Of a stretch of 64,000 nt of DNA, positions 36,801 to 41,592 are shown piece by piece. The notes under the pieces are model-generated. The model made no database searches and was not told where the DNA came from. It worked only from the letters and a program-made list of their open reading frames with translations. Positions within the stretch are counted from its first letter, which is position 1; every line of letters begins with the position of its first letter. The position numbers were made by a program, and so were the translations under genes. This stretch comes from Apostichopus japonicus (Eukaryota > Echinodermata > Holothuroidea > Aspidochirotida > Stichopodidae): NCBI RefSeq assembly GCF_037975245.1, contig NC_092571.1, positions 11,925,917 through 11,989,916 on the forward strand, written 5' to 3'.

Positions 36801-37475
36801 AAAGATTGGGGGAGGTGGACAAAGGGGGCAGGGCTATCATTGTGAACTGACATTATTATCATTCAGTGTGTTCCTGATTATGTATGCCTATTTTAACTTT
36901 CTGGTGCCTCTCTAGAGGCTAGCAATACCTGAGATTGTCTTGAGTCCACTGTGTAGAGTTCCAATTCAGTGTTAGCTTATTATTATTAAGCACAGTTATA
37001 GGCTAGGGGCTAACCTACACTACACTCTACAGTAACTTAGGCCTAAAGCGATGCAAGGAGTTGAACTTGAATAAGTACTATAGAAGGCTAGGCTCAGGCT
37101 ATACTAGGCTCGGCCTAGTACAGCTACGTCTTAGCGTGAGCCTGCAAGCAATAAAAGCTTCAACTGAAAGAAATGCGCCATATTACCTTGTAGCTGCCCT
37201 GTTAGGGATTCCTGTTGTTGTTGGTATCGTACTGCGCGATCGCGTGTCTCTTCGAGACTCTTTTTTAAATCGAAGTATAGGTAACATCCATACACTAAAG
37301 TCACTAACACTAAGGCTACAAATACTGACTGTCCACAACCTCGGTTGCGCCGTGATGTCAACATTCTGGTTGTCTTCTCTTTAATTCCTTCTTTTTCCTG
37401 TAATTTTGCAACTTCATCAAAGCGGTCTTCCCATTTCAACGTAATACTGGTAACTTTATGATGTCGGTCGGTCAT
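3798..37475 (-). CDS. GOLIM4: GOLIM4-like Golgi integral membrane protein, 21-exon gene model
   Basis: This is a type II Golgi membrane protein; vertebrate GOLIM4 (GPP130) cycles between the cis-Golgi and endosomes. Twenty-one exons join with consistent phase to about 2133 nt, or 710 residues, close to the family length of about 700. Residues 50-68 form the membrane segment (VFVALVLVTLVYG), followed by YQQQQESLTGQLQ, which resembles the vertebrate KYQQHQESL block. A coiled coil runs to about residue 272 and includes NKYNALNIQHKMLK, matching the vertebrate RYSALNVQHQMLK block. A Q/N-rich linker (273-394) contains DPYEQQR and QNDIV, also family blocks. Residues 395-710 are acidic. The start is at 37475, with an in-frame stop just upstream; a second ATG at 37364 gives an N-terminus closer to vertebrates. 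Homology is strong. The last exon and the exact start are the least certain parts. Confidence 0.9.
5036..5121 (-). CDS. GOLIM4: GOLIM4 exon 20: acidic tail
   Basis: Acceptor cctatcTAG and donor CAAGAT|GTAAGT; 86 nt, phase 1 in and 0 out. It encodes DAQMNDVINNPPVLDHPAKE and then ESNEDDKQD. Confidence 0.83.
5683..6880 (-). repeat. 86-bp tandem array, 14 copies, duplicating an exon end and 5' splice site
   Basis: Each unit (minus strand) holds the last 36 bases of GOLIM4 exon 19, its donor and about 50 bp of intron. The first transcript-order copy is the real exon end at 6845. Ten of 14 copies keep GT at the donor position. Four (with plus-strand TAATCATCC) have AT instead. The most distal copy has GTAAGT, the others GTTAGT. 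Confidence 0.92.
6845..6951 (-). CDS. GOLIM4: GOLIM4 exon 19: acidic exon whose 3' end founded a tandem array
   Basis: Acceptor atctcacCAG and donor GATG|GTTAGT; 107 nt, phase 2 in and 1 out. It encodes EFVAKDEDPGEEDVVQNPDV and later EDEQHQGLDRPEID. The last 36 bases of the exon, plus the donor and about 50 bp of intron, are repeated 13 more times downstream (see the array at 5683-6880). A stronger donor, GATG|GTAAGT, exists at 5729 in the most distal copy. Confidence 0.85.
7010..7080. repeat. 14-bp minisatellite
   Basis: Degenerate repeats of ACATTAAATGG / ACACAAAATGG, about five copies, in intron 18. Confidence 0.7.
7942..9067. mobile_element. 1.1-kb repeat with hairpin-forming inverted ends
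   Basis: The ends AGCTCATACC (7942-7951) and GGTATGAGCT (9058-9067) are inverted repeats. Each end can also fold on itself: AAGCTCA...TGAGCTT at 7941-7962, and a 13/14-bp stem at 9040-9067. The interior repeats phrases such as TGACCTTTGACCCCAAA and CAAGTTTCAT. No coding capacity was seen; a foldback- or Helitron-type relic is possible. Confidence 0.55.
9470..9705 (+). mobile_element. tRNA-derived SINE, family 2, full head
   Basis: The tRNA-like head at about 9472-9533 has an A-box (TTAGCTCAGTGG), a B-box (GGTTCGAGTCA) and a pairing acceptor stem (GGAGTG / CACTCC). The body runs to GCTTGCAGG and an AC-rich tail. It ends about 25 bp from the exon 18 donor. I call a SINE rather than a tRNA gene because the body recurs at 12552-12722. 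Confidence 0.8.
9730..9830 (-). CDS. GOLIM4: GOLIM4 exon 18: acidic tail
   Basis: Acceptor gaagttACAG and donor CAAAG|GTAAAC; 101 nt, phase 0 in and 2 out. It encodes LQARVQGAGEEDKDEESNID and then an N/D/P/S stretch. A SINE ends about 25 bp from its donor. Confidence 0.83.
10318..10372. repeat. C/T-rich low-complexity tract
   Basis: A run of CCCCTCCC-type repeats in intron 17, close to the exon 17 donor. Confidence 0.7.
10418..10494 (-). CDS. GOLIM4: GOLIM4 exon 17: acidic tail
   Basis: Acceptor tttctctcTCAG and donor CAACAG|GTGAGG; 77 nt, phase 1 in and 0 out. It encodes GLVIDVRRDEVEEHIEEAEG and then LQKQQQ. Confidence 0.84.
11040..11775. repeat. 110-bp tandem array, about 6.5 copies
   Basis: The unit contains AAGGTCCTTCCCTCCACCTC, CCATCTATCTCT and ACATCCTGACACC. 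It is C/T-rich on plus, so purine-rich in the GOLIM4 transcript. It ends about 40 bp from the exon 16 donor. Confidence 0.85.
11814..11940 (-). CDS. GOLIM4: GOLIM4 exon 16: acidic tail
   Basis: Acceptor gtgttTTAG and donor CCTG|GTAATA; 127 nt, phase 0 in and 1 out. It encodes ALQEKQLEEDLRREEKAEED and, later, NYEAENDRDEDAP. A 110-bp tandem array lies about 40 bp past its donor. Confidence 0.86.
12552..12722 (-). mobile_element. tRNA-derived SINE, family 2, 5'-truncated copy
   Basis: Reverse complement of the body at 9535-9690 (for example GCAAGCTGACCGAAGTCAGTC), next to a GTAT microsatellite at 12529-12559 that is its 3' tail. The tRNA head is missing. Confidence 0.8.
13079..13202 (-). CDS. 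GOLIM4: GOLIM4 exon 15: E/D/K-rich tail
   Basis: Acceptor aatacttCAG and donor ATGCAG|GTATGA; 124 nt, phase 2 in and 0 out. It encodes NEQAEEDSAKEQKEDGKDED to EREKDEDEKMQ. A tandem array begins about 20 bp upstream of its acceptor. Confidence 0.85.
13219..13540. repeat. Short tandem array (AATACAGGAACAATAACC type)
   Basis: Units of about 18-24 bp built from ATACAGGAA, CAATAACC and ACATGGA. It is open in several minus frames because the unit lacks stops. It starts about 20 bp upstream of the exon 15 acceptor. Confidence 0.8.
13774..13844 (-). CDS. GOLIM4: GOLIM4 exon 14: acidic tail
   Basis: Acceptor cttctcTAG and donor CCAAA|GTAAGT; 71 nt, phase 0 in and 2 out. It encodes DQDGDGPNVREEEKDRLPDA and then KKP. 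Confidence 0.82.
14440..15500. repeat. 81-bp tandem array with a 240-bp higher-order period
   Basis: About 13 units of 81 bp (27 codons) in intron 13; some are 78 bp. Each contains CAAGCAGGATATGG and GGTTGGTGGAGAAAG. A trimer (81+78+81 bp) repeats twice at about 14910-15390. Flanking degenerate units run from about 14150. It is open on both strands. Confidence 0.88.
16438..16500 (-). CDS. GOLIM4: GOLIM4 exon 13: basic helix-like insert
   Basis: Acceptor tcgtctaAAG and donor ATGGAA|GTAAGA; 63 nt, phase 0 to 0. It encodes IIRERQERIVRLKQKYHKIM, basic and helix-like, unlike the acidic neighbours. The alternative frame (DYSGEAGENCQTEAK) looks more acidic but breaks the phase with both neighbours. 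The exon is likely, and its frame is the less certain part. Confidence 0.65.
16535..16730 (-). repeat. Inverted partner of the 63-bp minisatellite
   Basis: The reverse complement reads TGTTCTGTTGCTATGCATTG, then TTTACTAGATGCTTCAAATA and GCTATGCTTTGGTGTTTGC, in the same order as 18180-18335. It lies in intron 12. Confidence 0.82.
17223..17294 (-). CDS. GOLIM4: GOLIM4 exon 12: acidic tail
   Basis: Acceptor cgtttcCAG and donor GACAG|GTACTT; 72 nt, phase 0 to 0. It encodes EDSDGEQQGVVLKDPGLAAQ and then ETRQ. It lies between two inverted copies of a GCATGCATTG-type minisatellite (16540-16730 and 17630-18345). Confidence 0.8.
17434..17510. repeat. GACTCGAGTC-containing fragment
   Basis: TTGACTCGAGTCCTAAGT resembles the words at 47815-47850. 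It is a short relic in intron 11. Confidence 0.4.
17630..18345 (+). repeat. 63-bp minisatellite, about 10 copies
   Basis: The unit contains GTCTGCATGCATTG and TGTTCTGTTGCTATGCATTG with variable T-runs. All three plus frames are largely open. It lies in intron 11, and the last unique part (18280-18345) has an inverted match at 16535-16600. Confidence 0.88.
18749..19050. repeat. TTGA/ATCAATGATC and TA microsatellites around exon 11
   Basis: (TTGA)n and (TA)n at 18749-18785, and ATCAATGATC-type repeats at 18990-19048. Exon 11 (18812-18904) lies between them. Confidence 0.6.
18812..18904 (-). CDS. GOLIM4: GOLIM4 exon 11: start of acidic lumenal tail
   Basis: Acceptor ttttccTACAG and donor GATTAC|GTAAGT; 93 nt, phase 0 to 0. 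It encodes PGAKDIDRNVNLHLDQADTK and then a K/E/D-rich run. Confidence 0.85.
19110..19860. repeat. Degenerate tandem duplication with C-rich runs
   Basis: A unit of about 170 bp (CACAACACTAATAGCTATTT, GTGTTTCTCAACT, CATGGTACAGCTTTTAACT) is repeated at least three times with poly-C segments, in intron 10. Confidence 0.7.
19916..20080 (-). CDS. GOLIM4: GOLIM4 exon 10: Q-rich segment
   Basis: Acceptor attttgTAG and donor AACCAG|GTAGGT; 165 nt, phase 0 to 0. It is glutamine- and proline-rich (VQQPQQVPQQPQQQ) and then QNDIVMGGF, which recalls the vertebrate NDIVQG block. Confidence 0.87.
20390..20470. repeat. Short repeat fragment with a GATCCT...AGGATC palindrome
   Basis: GACGTTTCGATCCTAGCAGGATC followed by TTCTTCAGAGG is a motif style common in dispersed repeats of marine invertebrates. 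Upstream (20310-20345), GCGCCAAA...GGCGCTTTAC is another inverted pair. No element could be delimited. Confidence 0.4.
20600..21155 (+). repeat. Dispersed repeat R1, copy 1
   Basis: It shares ordered words with copies 2 and 3: CTCAATATCTTATTCC, GATATGGTTGATTGAA, TTTATCCTTGAAAC, CTGTTGCCAGATGCA and CAATCGACTCCAGCC. Ends are approximate. It lies in GOLIM4 intron 9. Confidence 0.7.
21190..21290 (-). CDS. GOLIM4: GOLIM4 exon 9: conserved PYEQQR block
   Basis: Acceptor caattgtTAG and donor AGAAT|GTAAGT; 101 nt, phase 1 in and 0 out. DPYEQQRIAFDKQRQQELLE resembles the PYEEQLEQQRLA region of vertebrate GOLIM4. R1 repeat copy 1 ends about 40 bp into the next intron. Confidence 0.88.
21889..22035. 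repeat. G-rich duplication and poly-G run
   Basis: ACACTGGGGAAGATTGGGAC occurs twice, about 61 bp apart, followed by a 12-G run at 22021. It lies in intron 8. Confidence 0.65.
22283..22382 (-). CDS. GOLIM4: GOLIM4 exon 8: start of Q/N/P-rich linker
   Basis: Acceptor tttccccaCAG and donor CCCG|GTACTT; 100 nt, phase 0 in and 1 out. It encodes MQLEHANSQQQNLVPDI and an N/P/Q-rich stretch ending QNNNQLP. This marks the change from coiled coil to low-complexity lumenal stem. Confidence 0.82.
22462..22855 (+). mobile_element. tRNA-derived SINE, family 1, diverged copy
   Basis: It shares GGCCAGATCATTA, CATTGCCTCTCTTA and GACCAGGGTTGATG with the 48274 copy, in the same order. The A-box is eroded. 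It lies in GOLIM4 intron 7. Confidence 0.75.
23053..23115 (-). CDS. GOLIM4: GOLIM4 exon 7: end of coiled coil
   Basis: 63 nt, phase 0 to 0, encoding KEKVFLQNQVETFSRQVQSLK. The donor AAAG|GTAAGC is strong. The acceptor (atcaaTAG) has a poor pyrimidine tract. Confidence 0.8.
23921..24075 (-). CDS. GOLIM4: GOLIM4 exon 6: coiled coil
   Basis: Acceptor ccaatcaAG and donor AATGAG|GTAAGA; 155 nt, phase 1 in and 0 out. It encodes GQLETLKAENELGQQYF to LIENEQLISANE. It is open only in the frame set by the neighbouring exons. Confidence 0.85.
24640..25185 (+). repeat. Dispersed repeat R1, copy 2
   Basis: Same word order as copy 1 (ATGATTGGTTGAATG, TTTATCCTTGAAAT, CTGTTGCCAGATGCA, GATTGACTTCAGCC), ending CCCTTTAA. 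It lies in intron 5. Confidence 0.7.
25229..25379 (-). CDS. GOLIM4: GOLIM4 exon 5: heptad-rich coiled coil
   Basis: Acceptor tgttttaAAG and donor AACAG|GTGGGT; 151 nt, phase 0 in and 1 out. It encodes a charged coiled coil starting SQNDDIKEELEDALQRE and ending EKQQLLT. The MLK/SQ junction with exon 4 is the same as in vertebrate GOLIM4. Confidence 0.88.
25648..25932 (+). pseudogene. 3' remnant of a non-LTR retrotransposon (LINE)
   Basis: The plus strand reads HRRWRFFGHVARLQFDAPAK and, later, FEEAINLAQDRDT, the typical C-terminus of a LINE reverse transcriptase. A TGA at about 25902 sits where Trp is usual (RDT-W-RRL). It is followed by a (CTA)n tail at 25950-25967, a usual LINE 3' end. The rest of the element is absent. 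Confidence 0.7.
26010..26555 (+). repeat. Dispersed repeat R1, copy 3
   Basis: It starts near GGGATATTCCAG and shares CTCAATATCTTGTCCC, GATATGGTTGTTCAAA and CAATCAACTTCAGCC with the other copies, ending near CCCCTTTAAC. It lies in intron 4. Confidence 0.65.
27943..28215 (+). mobile_element. tRNA-derived SINE, family 1
   Basis: The head carries A-box TGGTCAAGTGG and B-box GGTTCAAGTCC, followed by CCAGATCATTGCATTGTGTC. It lies in GOLIM4 intron 4. Confidence 0.82.
28827..29287. mobile_element. hAT-like MITE, 461 bp, at the exon 4 splice donor
   Basis: The ends are TAAGGTGACC and GGTCACCTTA. Flanks cagtaaac (28819-28826) and tagtaaac (29288-29295) form an 8-bp target duplication with one mismatch. 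No coding capacity was seen. The right end lies 12 bases inside GOLIM4 intron 4. Confidence 0.75.
29300..29353 (-). CDS. GOLIM4: GOLIM4 exon 4: conserved coiled-coil block
   Basis: Acceptor gtttcaaCAG and donor AAAG|GTGAGT; 54 nt, phase 0 to 0. It encodes QEANNKYNALNIQHKMLK, matching a conserved GOLIM4 block. A hAT-like MITE begins only 12 bases into the following intron. Confidence 0.9.
29963..30570. repeat. 165-bp tandem repeat, about 3.6 copies
   Basis: CTTCCATTGTATGGT, GACAGATGCATCCAGCTTAG and AATTGGGGCAGAAGTG recur at about 165-bp steps in intron 3. Confidence 0.85.
31153..31181 (-). CDS. GOLIM4: GOLIM4 exon 3: 29-nt microexon-sized coiled-coil exon
   Basis: Acceptor tttccTCAG and donor AAAAG|GTGAGT. 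It enters in phase 1 and leaves in phase 0, encoding (D)AQRTIELEK. Splice sites and phase fit both neighbours. It is too short to recognise by homology alone. Confidence 0.75.
32820..33150 (-). repeat. Dispersed repeat R1, inverted relic
   Basis: The reverse complement carries CATCTCAATATCTTATTCC and CTGTTGCCAGATGCC. It is more diverged than the others, in intron 2. Confidence 0.55.
33357..33431 (-). CDS. GOLIM4: GOLIM4 exon 2: coiled coil
   Basis: Acceptor ctttTCAG and donor GAAG|GTAAAA; 75 nt, entering and leaving in phase 1. The peptide VVYEHRTRLEKNLKDSK closely matches the vertebrate GOLIM4 block VVYEHRSRLEKSLQ, which is the strongest single homology in the gene. Confidence 0.9.
33432..37186. 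other. GOLIM4 intron 1
   Basis: 3.8 kb of mostly unique AT-rich DNA. There is a faint R1-like patch near 34870-34935 and repeats of GGATGC near 35220-35290. No other gene was seen. Confidence 0.5.
37187..37475 (-). CDS. GOLIM4: GOLIM4 exon 1: start, membrane anchor, start of coiled coil
   Basis: Starts with ATG at 37475; an in-frame TAG lies six codons upstream. It encodes a 49-residue basic cytoplasmic tail, a hydrophobic segment and the first coiled-coil residues, ending YQQQQESLTGQLQ. The donor is CAAG|GTAATA, leaving phase 1. An internal ATG at 37364 (residue 38, A at -3) would give a tail of about 12 residues as in vertebrates, so it may be the real start. Confidence 0.88.
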
Positions 37476-38135
37476 GACCAGGTTAATGAGCTAACTGGAT
37501 TTTCATGCTGTGTTCAGCAATAAGCTCAGCTGTTGTTACTAATGTGAAATGTATACGTACAACGTTGCAACAGAGTATATACATTGTGTGTAGGCCTATG
37601 TACTACTGTATGTACCACAGAAATTTGTGTTTACTCTGATTGCAATAGCATAGAACTTCACAGTGAAAAATGTAAACAGGTGAAAGAGTTAGGTCTTACA
37701 TTCAGTGTGTACCACAGAAATGTGAACACGTACCCGATTTACTATAGAACGCCGAAAGGGAAAAAAAAAACTTTGATCAATACGCGAACAAATTGAACAA
37801 TGATGATATTTTTCAATTATTATTGCAAAGCGACTATTGAAAATTTAGGTAGTCTAAACTACGCATACAACTCAAATGACTACTTCAACGTTCAAGATGT
37901 ACGAAAGAACGAAGAAACAGGTTCAATCGATCGTTGCTATTGTAATTGCATGCAAACTAGGCTACAAATACCGCTCAGCATATGGAATTTGGTCATTAAA
38001 TTTAACATATATCTTCCATTCGCGTACTAAATTATCAGCAATGATTGAAAATCCTAGAGGTGTTCGGTACTGGCCCAAATTTTGGCTAAGTAGAATTATG
38101 TAAATTTAAAGTAGACTATCTCACAGGACGTCACA
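37476..38135. other. 5' flank of GOLIM4
   Basis: 660 bp between the GOLIM4 start codon and the hAT/gypsy nest. It should hold the promoter and 5' UTR. No TATA box or CpG island could be assigned by eye. Confidence 0.45.
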
Positions 38136-38371
38136 ACTCTCGACAAGGGCGGCGGAAGCACTTTTAATCTGGGGGGGGGGGGGGAGGGGCACCGACGTCG
38201 AAGGGCACTTTGCAGAAATTCGATTGGACTGATGCAGCCTGATATTTAGTACCCTTTATAACTCTTATTGTATTATCTTATTTGCATATACACAATAGCA
38301 CTACACTGAGGTGTTTCACACTCTGGTTCTGGTTCCTGTTCTTTAGTTACTTTATTCAAAAAGTGTGTGAG

Positions 38372-39726
38372 TGTAAATAGCTCTATTTTCTGTTTCTTCT
38401 TCTCTCCCATCCTAGTGGTTATGTAATAGGTAAGCCTATACTCTTCCACAACCTGTGCTCATTTTCCCCTGTATATTTAGTAGTGAGCCAGTGGCAACAG
38501 TACTTTCTTTGTTCTGCCAAGTTGCTGGTTTTAGTAAACATCTTCTCTTCTTACTTTCTTTTCTTAGATAAGGGATGCCTTGTCTTAGTTGTTTCAGTTT
38601 TAGTGTAAGCATTTGTATGCAGATTTAGTCTGTATGTTTAGCTCTGATTGGTTCTGAGTGTAGATCTTGGTATCTAGGGTGTGTATAGACCAATCAGAGG
38701 TGTTAAGAGGGTCACATGTTGTTACCCTGTGGTTTGGGAGCTTCCTCCAAGGTGTTTTAGGAGAGAGAGGCAGTTTGGTTGTCAGCCAGTCAACAGGGCC
38801 TGTTTGTATATTAGCCACCCTTGATATCATAGTCTGTACACTACAGTATACATATATATAAAAATAGTTAGAGAAGTTGTCTTTCTTGTGCTTAAAGAAT
38901 ACATATATATATCTACATAAATATAACTTTACTGGAGGATTTAATTGTTAATTATTGATTTGCTGTACGTTTGTGAACATTATTTCATCGTTTTATTGGA
39001 TTCAATGGAACTGAGAGTTGTGTTCTAGCTGCTAGTTGCCATTTTGTATTTACATATCTTTTACCTGGACTTCACCTACTCTTTTACGTGGACGTCACCT
39101 ACTCTTCTACCTACCTTTTACCTGGACTTTATACCTACTCTCCTTGGGAAGAACATTTCTTTGAACATATATATTATTTATTGGAGTATTCCTGGAATCT
39201 CACTCATATCTATTTTCACTGTCCAAGTATATTCACGGAACTCTTACTACTCACCTTCTATTTCGTAACTTCCTGTTATCGGACATTTATCATTAAACCT
39301 GTCTTCACCGTGCCTACCAGTCAACTACATTGCTGTGCCGTGCTGCTGGACTATACAGACCCGCCCGCCAGATAAGCTCTATCTCTTTTTTTATTAATGT
39401 GCACATACATGTATTAGTCTTGTGGCCACTTGACACCTTTAGTTGTTAATATTCAATATCTCTTGTTTTAATTGTTGATACAAGTTTAATTGTGTAACAG
39501 TAAAGAGTACTTTCCCAAGATTCTTTATGTTGCACACTTTCATGTGTGACCGAGCAATATAACTATTTTCTATACCTAACAGCCAGTCTTATTCTTGTTT
39601 TTAGCCTGTTGTATTTGTTATACAGTGGTCAGTTGTCCTCACACATCGTGACCACTAGGGGGATTCCCAATAATCTTGTTGTACAGCTAGCTGCTGACAA
39701 GAACCCCATATCCCGCAACTCTTACA
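38372..39726 (+). repeat. 5' LTR
   Basis: 1355 bp, bounded TG...CA. A TATA-like run (TATATATAAAAATAG) at 38853-38867 is a candidate promoter. It differs from the 3' LTR at 38662-38664 (AGA against TAC). Confidence 0.95.
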
Positions 39727-39727
39727 T

Positions 39728-39745
39728 TGGTAGTACGAGTGGGGT
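39728..39745 (+). promoter_or_regulatory. Probable primer-binding site
   Basis: TGGTAGTACGAGTGGGGT begins two bases after the 5' LTR. The TGG start fits pairing with a tRNA 3' CCA end. I could not assign the tRNA. Confidence 0.6.
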
Positions 39746-39928
39746 TATTCAATTATTGCCCCCCAAAAAGCAATTGTCGTTACATAGTATTTATTTCAAA
39801 TGTTGTTGTACTTGAATAAGACTGGTTGATAGGAGACTTATTTTATTCACATTTCATTATTTTGCATATGGTTTCTTCAGTACTTCTATATATTTTTGCT
39901 TACAAATTGTTTACCATTGAGAATAGCC

Positions 39929-40915
39929 ATGAATGATAATATTGATTCAGTGACACCTGACTGCTCGGGAAACCAGCCTCTCCCTGCAATCTATATCCCC
40001 ATTAATCACCACATTTCAACCTTTGTGGGTACCCCAACTAGTAAAAACGACCCTGGTTGGGGGGAATGGAAAGCTAGCCTGAAAGCTGCACTCAAAGCAT
40101 GGAGGACCCCCCTGGACCAACAAGTAGAGTTGGCCCTTCGGTATCTGGGTGGTGTAGCACGGAGGGAGGTGCTCGTTCTAGAGGAAGACCAACGTTCAAC
40201 CATTGATGCAGTGCTTGGTCATCTAGATAAAATTTATGGAGACAATACGCCCCTGACGACACTGATGAGTCGCTTCTACGCCAGAAATCAGCATAGGCAT
40301 GAGACCATCAGGCAGTATTCCCTATGCCTGGAAGAACTTTTGCAGCAAATCCTAAAGCACCCATCATCCCTACCTGAAAAAGACAAAACCCTTAGAGATC
40401 GATTCATCGAGGGAATTTCCAGCAACTCCATCAGGATGGAGCTACGGAGAGAAGTCAGGAAGGACAGCAACATCAATTTTAAAGATATCAAAGATGAGGC
40501 CCTTGAGCTAGAAAGCGCCATGAGGATGGACAGTGCTGAAGATATCATCACAGCTGACCTTCATCAAATAGGGGTACCCCCTGCATCAGCCCAAAGCACA
40601 ATACCCAACAATGTCCCAGCCTTCCAAGAATGGCAGAAAACGATGGAGGCAGCATTCTCCAATATGCAACAACAAATGCTGCACTTGCAGTCTATGGTTG
40701 CCATGGCAACACCTAGGAACCGACCAACCGGTGGCAGAAGGGCTACCGATCAGTTCACAGATGATGGTCGACCGATCTGTAGAAACTGCAACATCCCAAG
40801 CCATGTTGCCAGGAATTGTAGGAGGAGACGAGGGCCCCCACCACACCTGTCTGCAGATGCCACCCCTTTCCAACCCCAGACATCATCGGTTCACCCAAAC
40901 GAGACCAATCCATAG
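39929..40915 (+). CDS. gag: Gag of the Ty3/gypsy element
   Basis: About 328 residues from ATG 39929 to TAG 40913-40915; the open frame extends upstream without an ATG. The middle part is a capsid-like helical domain rich in charged residues. Near the C-terminus is a single CCHC zinc knuckle (CRNCNIPSHVARNC, C-x2-C-x4-H-x4-C) followed by RRRR, the nucleocapsid signature. It overlaps the protease frame (-1) from 40822. Confidence 0.9.
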   Translation: MNDNIDSVTPDCSGNQPLPAIYIPINHHISTFVGTPTSKNDPGWGEWKASLKAALKAWRTPLDQQVELALRYLGGVARREVLVLEEDQRSTIDAVLGHLDKIYGDNTPLTTLMSRFYARNQHRHETIRQYSLCLEELLQQILKHPSSLPEKDKTLRDRFIEGISSNSIRMELRREVRKDSNINFKDIKDEALELESAMRMDSAEDIITADLHQIGVPPASAQSTIPNNVPAFQEWQKTMEAAFSNMQQQMLHLQSMVAMATPRNRPTGGRRATDQFTDDGRPICRNCNIPSHVARNCRRRRGPPPHLSADATPFQPQTSSVHPNETNP

Positions 40916-41592
40916 TTGTGAGCCAAACTATGGAATGCTCTGCCTCGTTAGGCTCATCTATACCGACTAGGGACATCAGAGACAAGGTCGTTGGAGGTCA
41001 CATGGTAACTAATATTCTAATAGAGGGCCACCCTATGCCATGTATCATTGACACCGGCTCACAAGTGACGACCATATCAGAAAAGTACTTTAAAGAACAC
41101 CTGGCTGATAGACGTCGTCCATCAGGTCCCCTGCAGTGGCTAAAACTTAAAGGTGCAAACCATTTACCTGTCCCATTTTCAGGATGTGTGGAAGTAAAGC
41201 TAGTCATTTCTGAAGTTGAAATTAATATTATAGCCCTCCTTGTTCCTGAGAATGCTGCCAGTGGCATTCCCTGCCTATTAGGAATGAACGCAATAAGGCT
41301 TTGCAAAGAGATGCTGTTTAATAGCCAGTACATGAAGTCGAATCCATACAGAGATCAGTGTGCTCAAACAGCGGAAGTACTACACTTTATACAGATGGCT
41401 GAAGAAGGGGGAACAGAGAGTGAGAATCTATCAGGCATTATAGGTAGAGTTTCAATTCCCAGGGGCCAATCTGTGACACTGCCTGCCAGACAAGAGATAA
41501 TCATAGAGAGCTACTGCGATTTAGGGAAAGGAAGAACTTGTGGTCAGGGGATAATAGAAGCACTACCTGATGACCAAAACAACTTACCATAG
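40822..41592 (+). CDS. Retroviral-type aspartic protease region of the Ty3/gypsy element
   Basis: Open in the -1 frame relative to gag, from just after the stop at 40819 to TAG at 41590-41592. The active-site motif IDTGSQVT is near 41047, with the later hydrophobic LLGMNAI block typical of retropepsins. It is probably made as a Gag-Pro fusion by frameshift in the 94-nt overlap. It is in the same frame as the pol region, separated by the single TAG. Confidence 0.85.
   Translation, partial: EETRAPTTPVCRCHPFPTPDIIGSPKRDQSIVVSQTMECSASLGSSIPTRDIRDKVVGGHMVTNILIEGHPMPCIIDTGSQVTTISEKYFKEHLADRRRPSGPLQWLKLKGANHLPVPFSGCVEVKLVISEVEINIIALLVPENAASGIPCLLGMNAIRLCKEMLFNSQYMKSNPYRDQCAQTAEVLHFIQMAEEGGTESENLSGIIGRVSIPRGQSVTLPARQEIIIESYCDLGKGRTCGQGIIEALPDDQNNLP

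Noticed and set aside
39044-39375. Short frames inside the LTR
   Set aside because: They recur identically in the other LTR and lie in non-coding LTR sequence.
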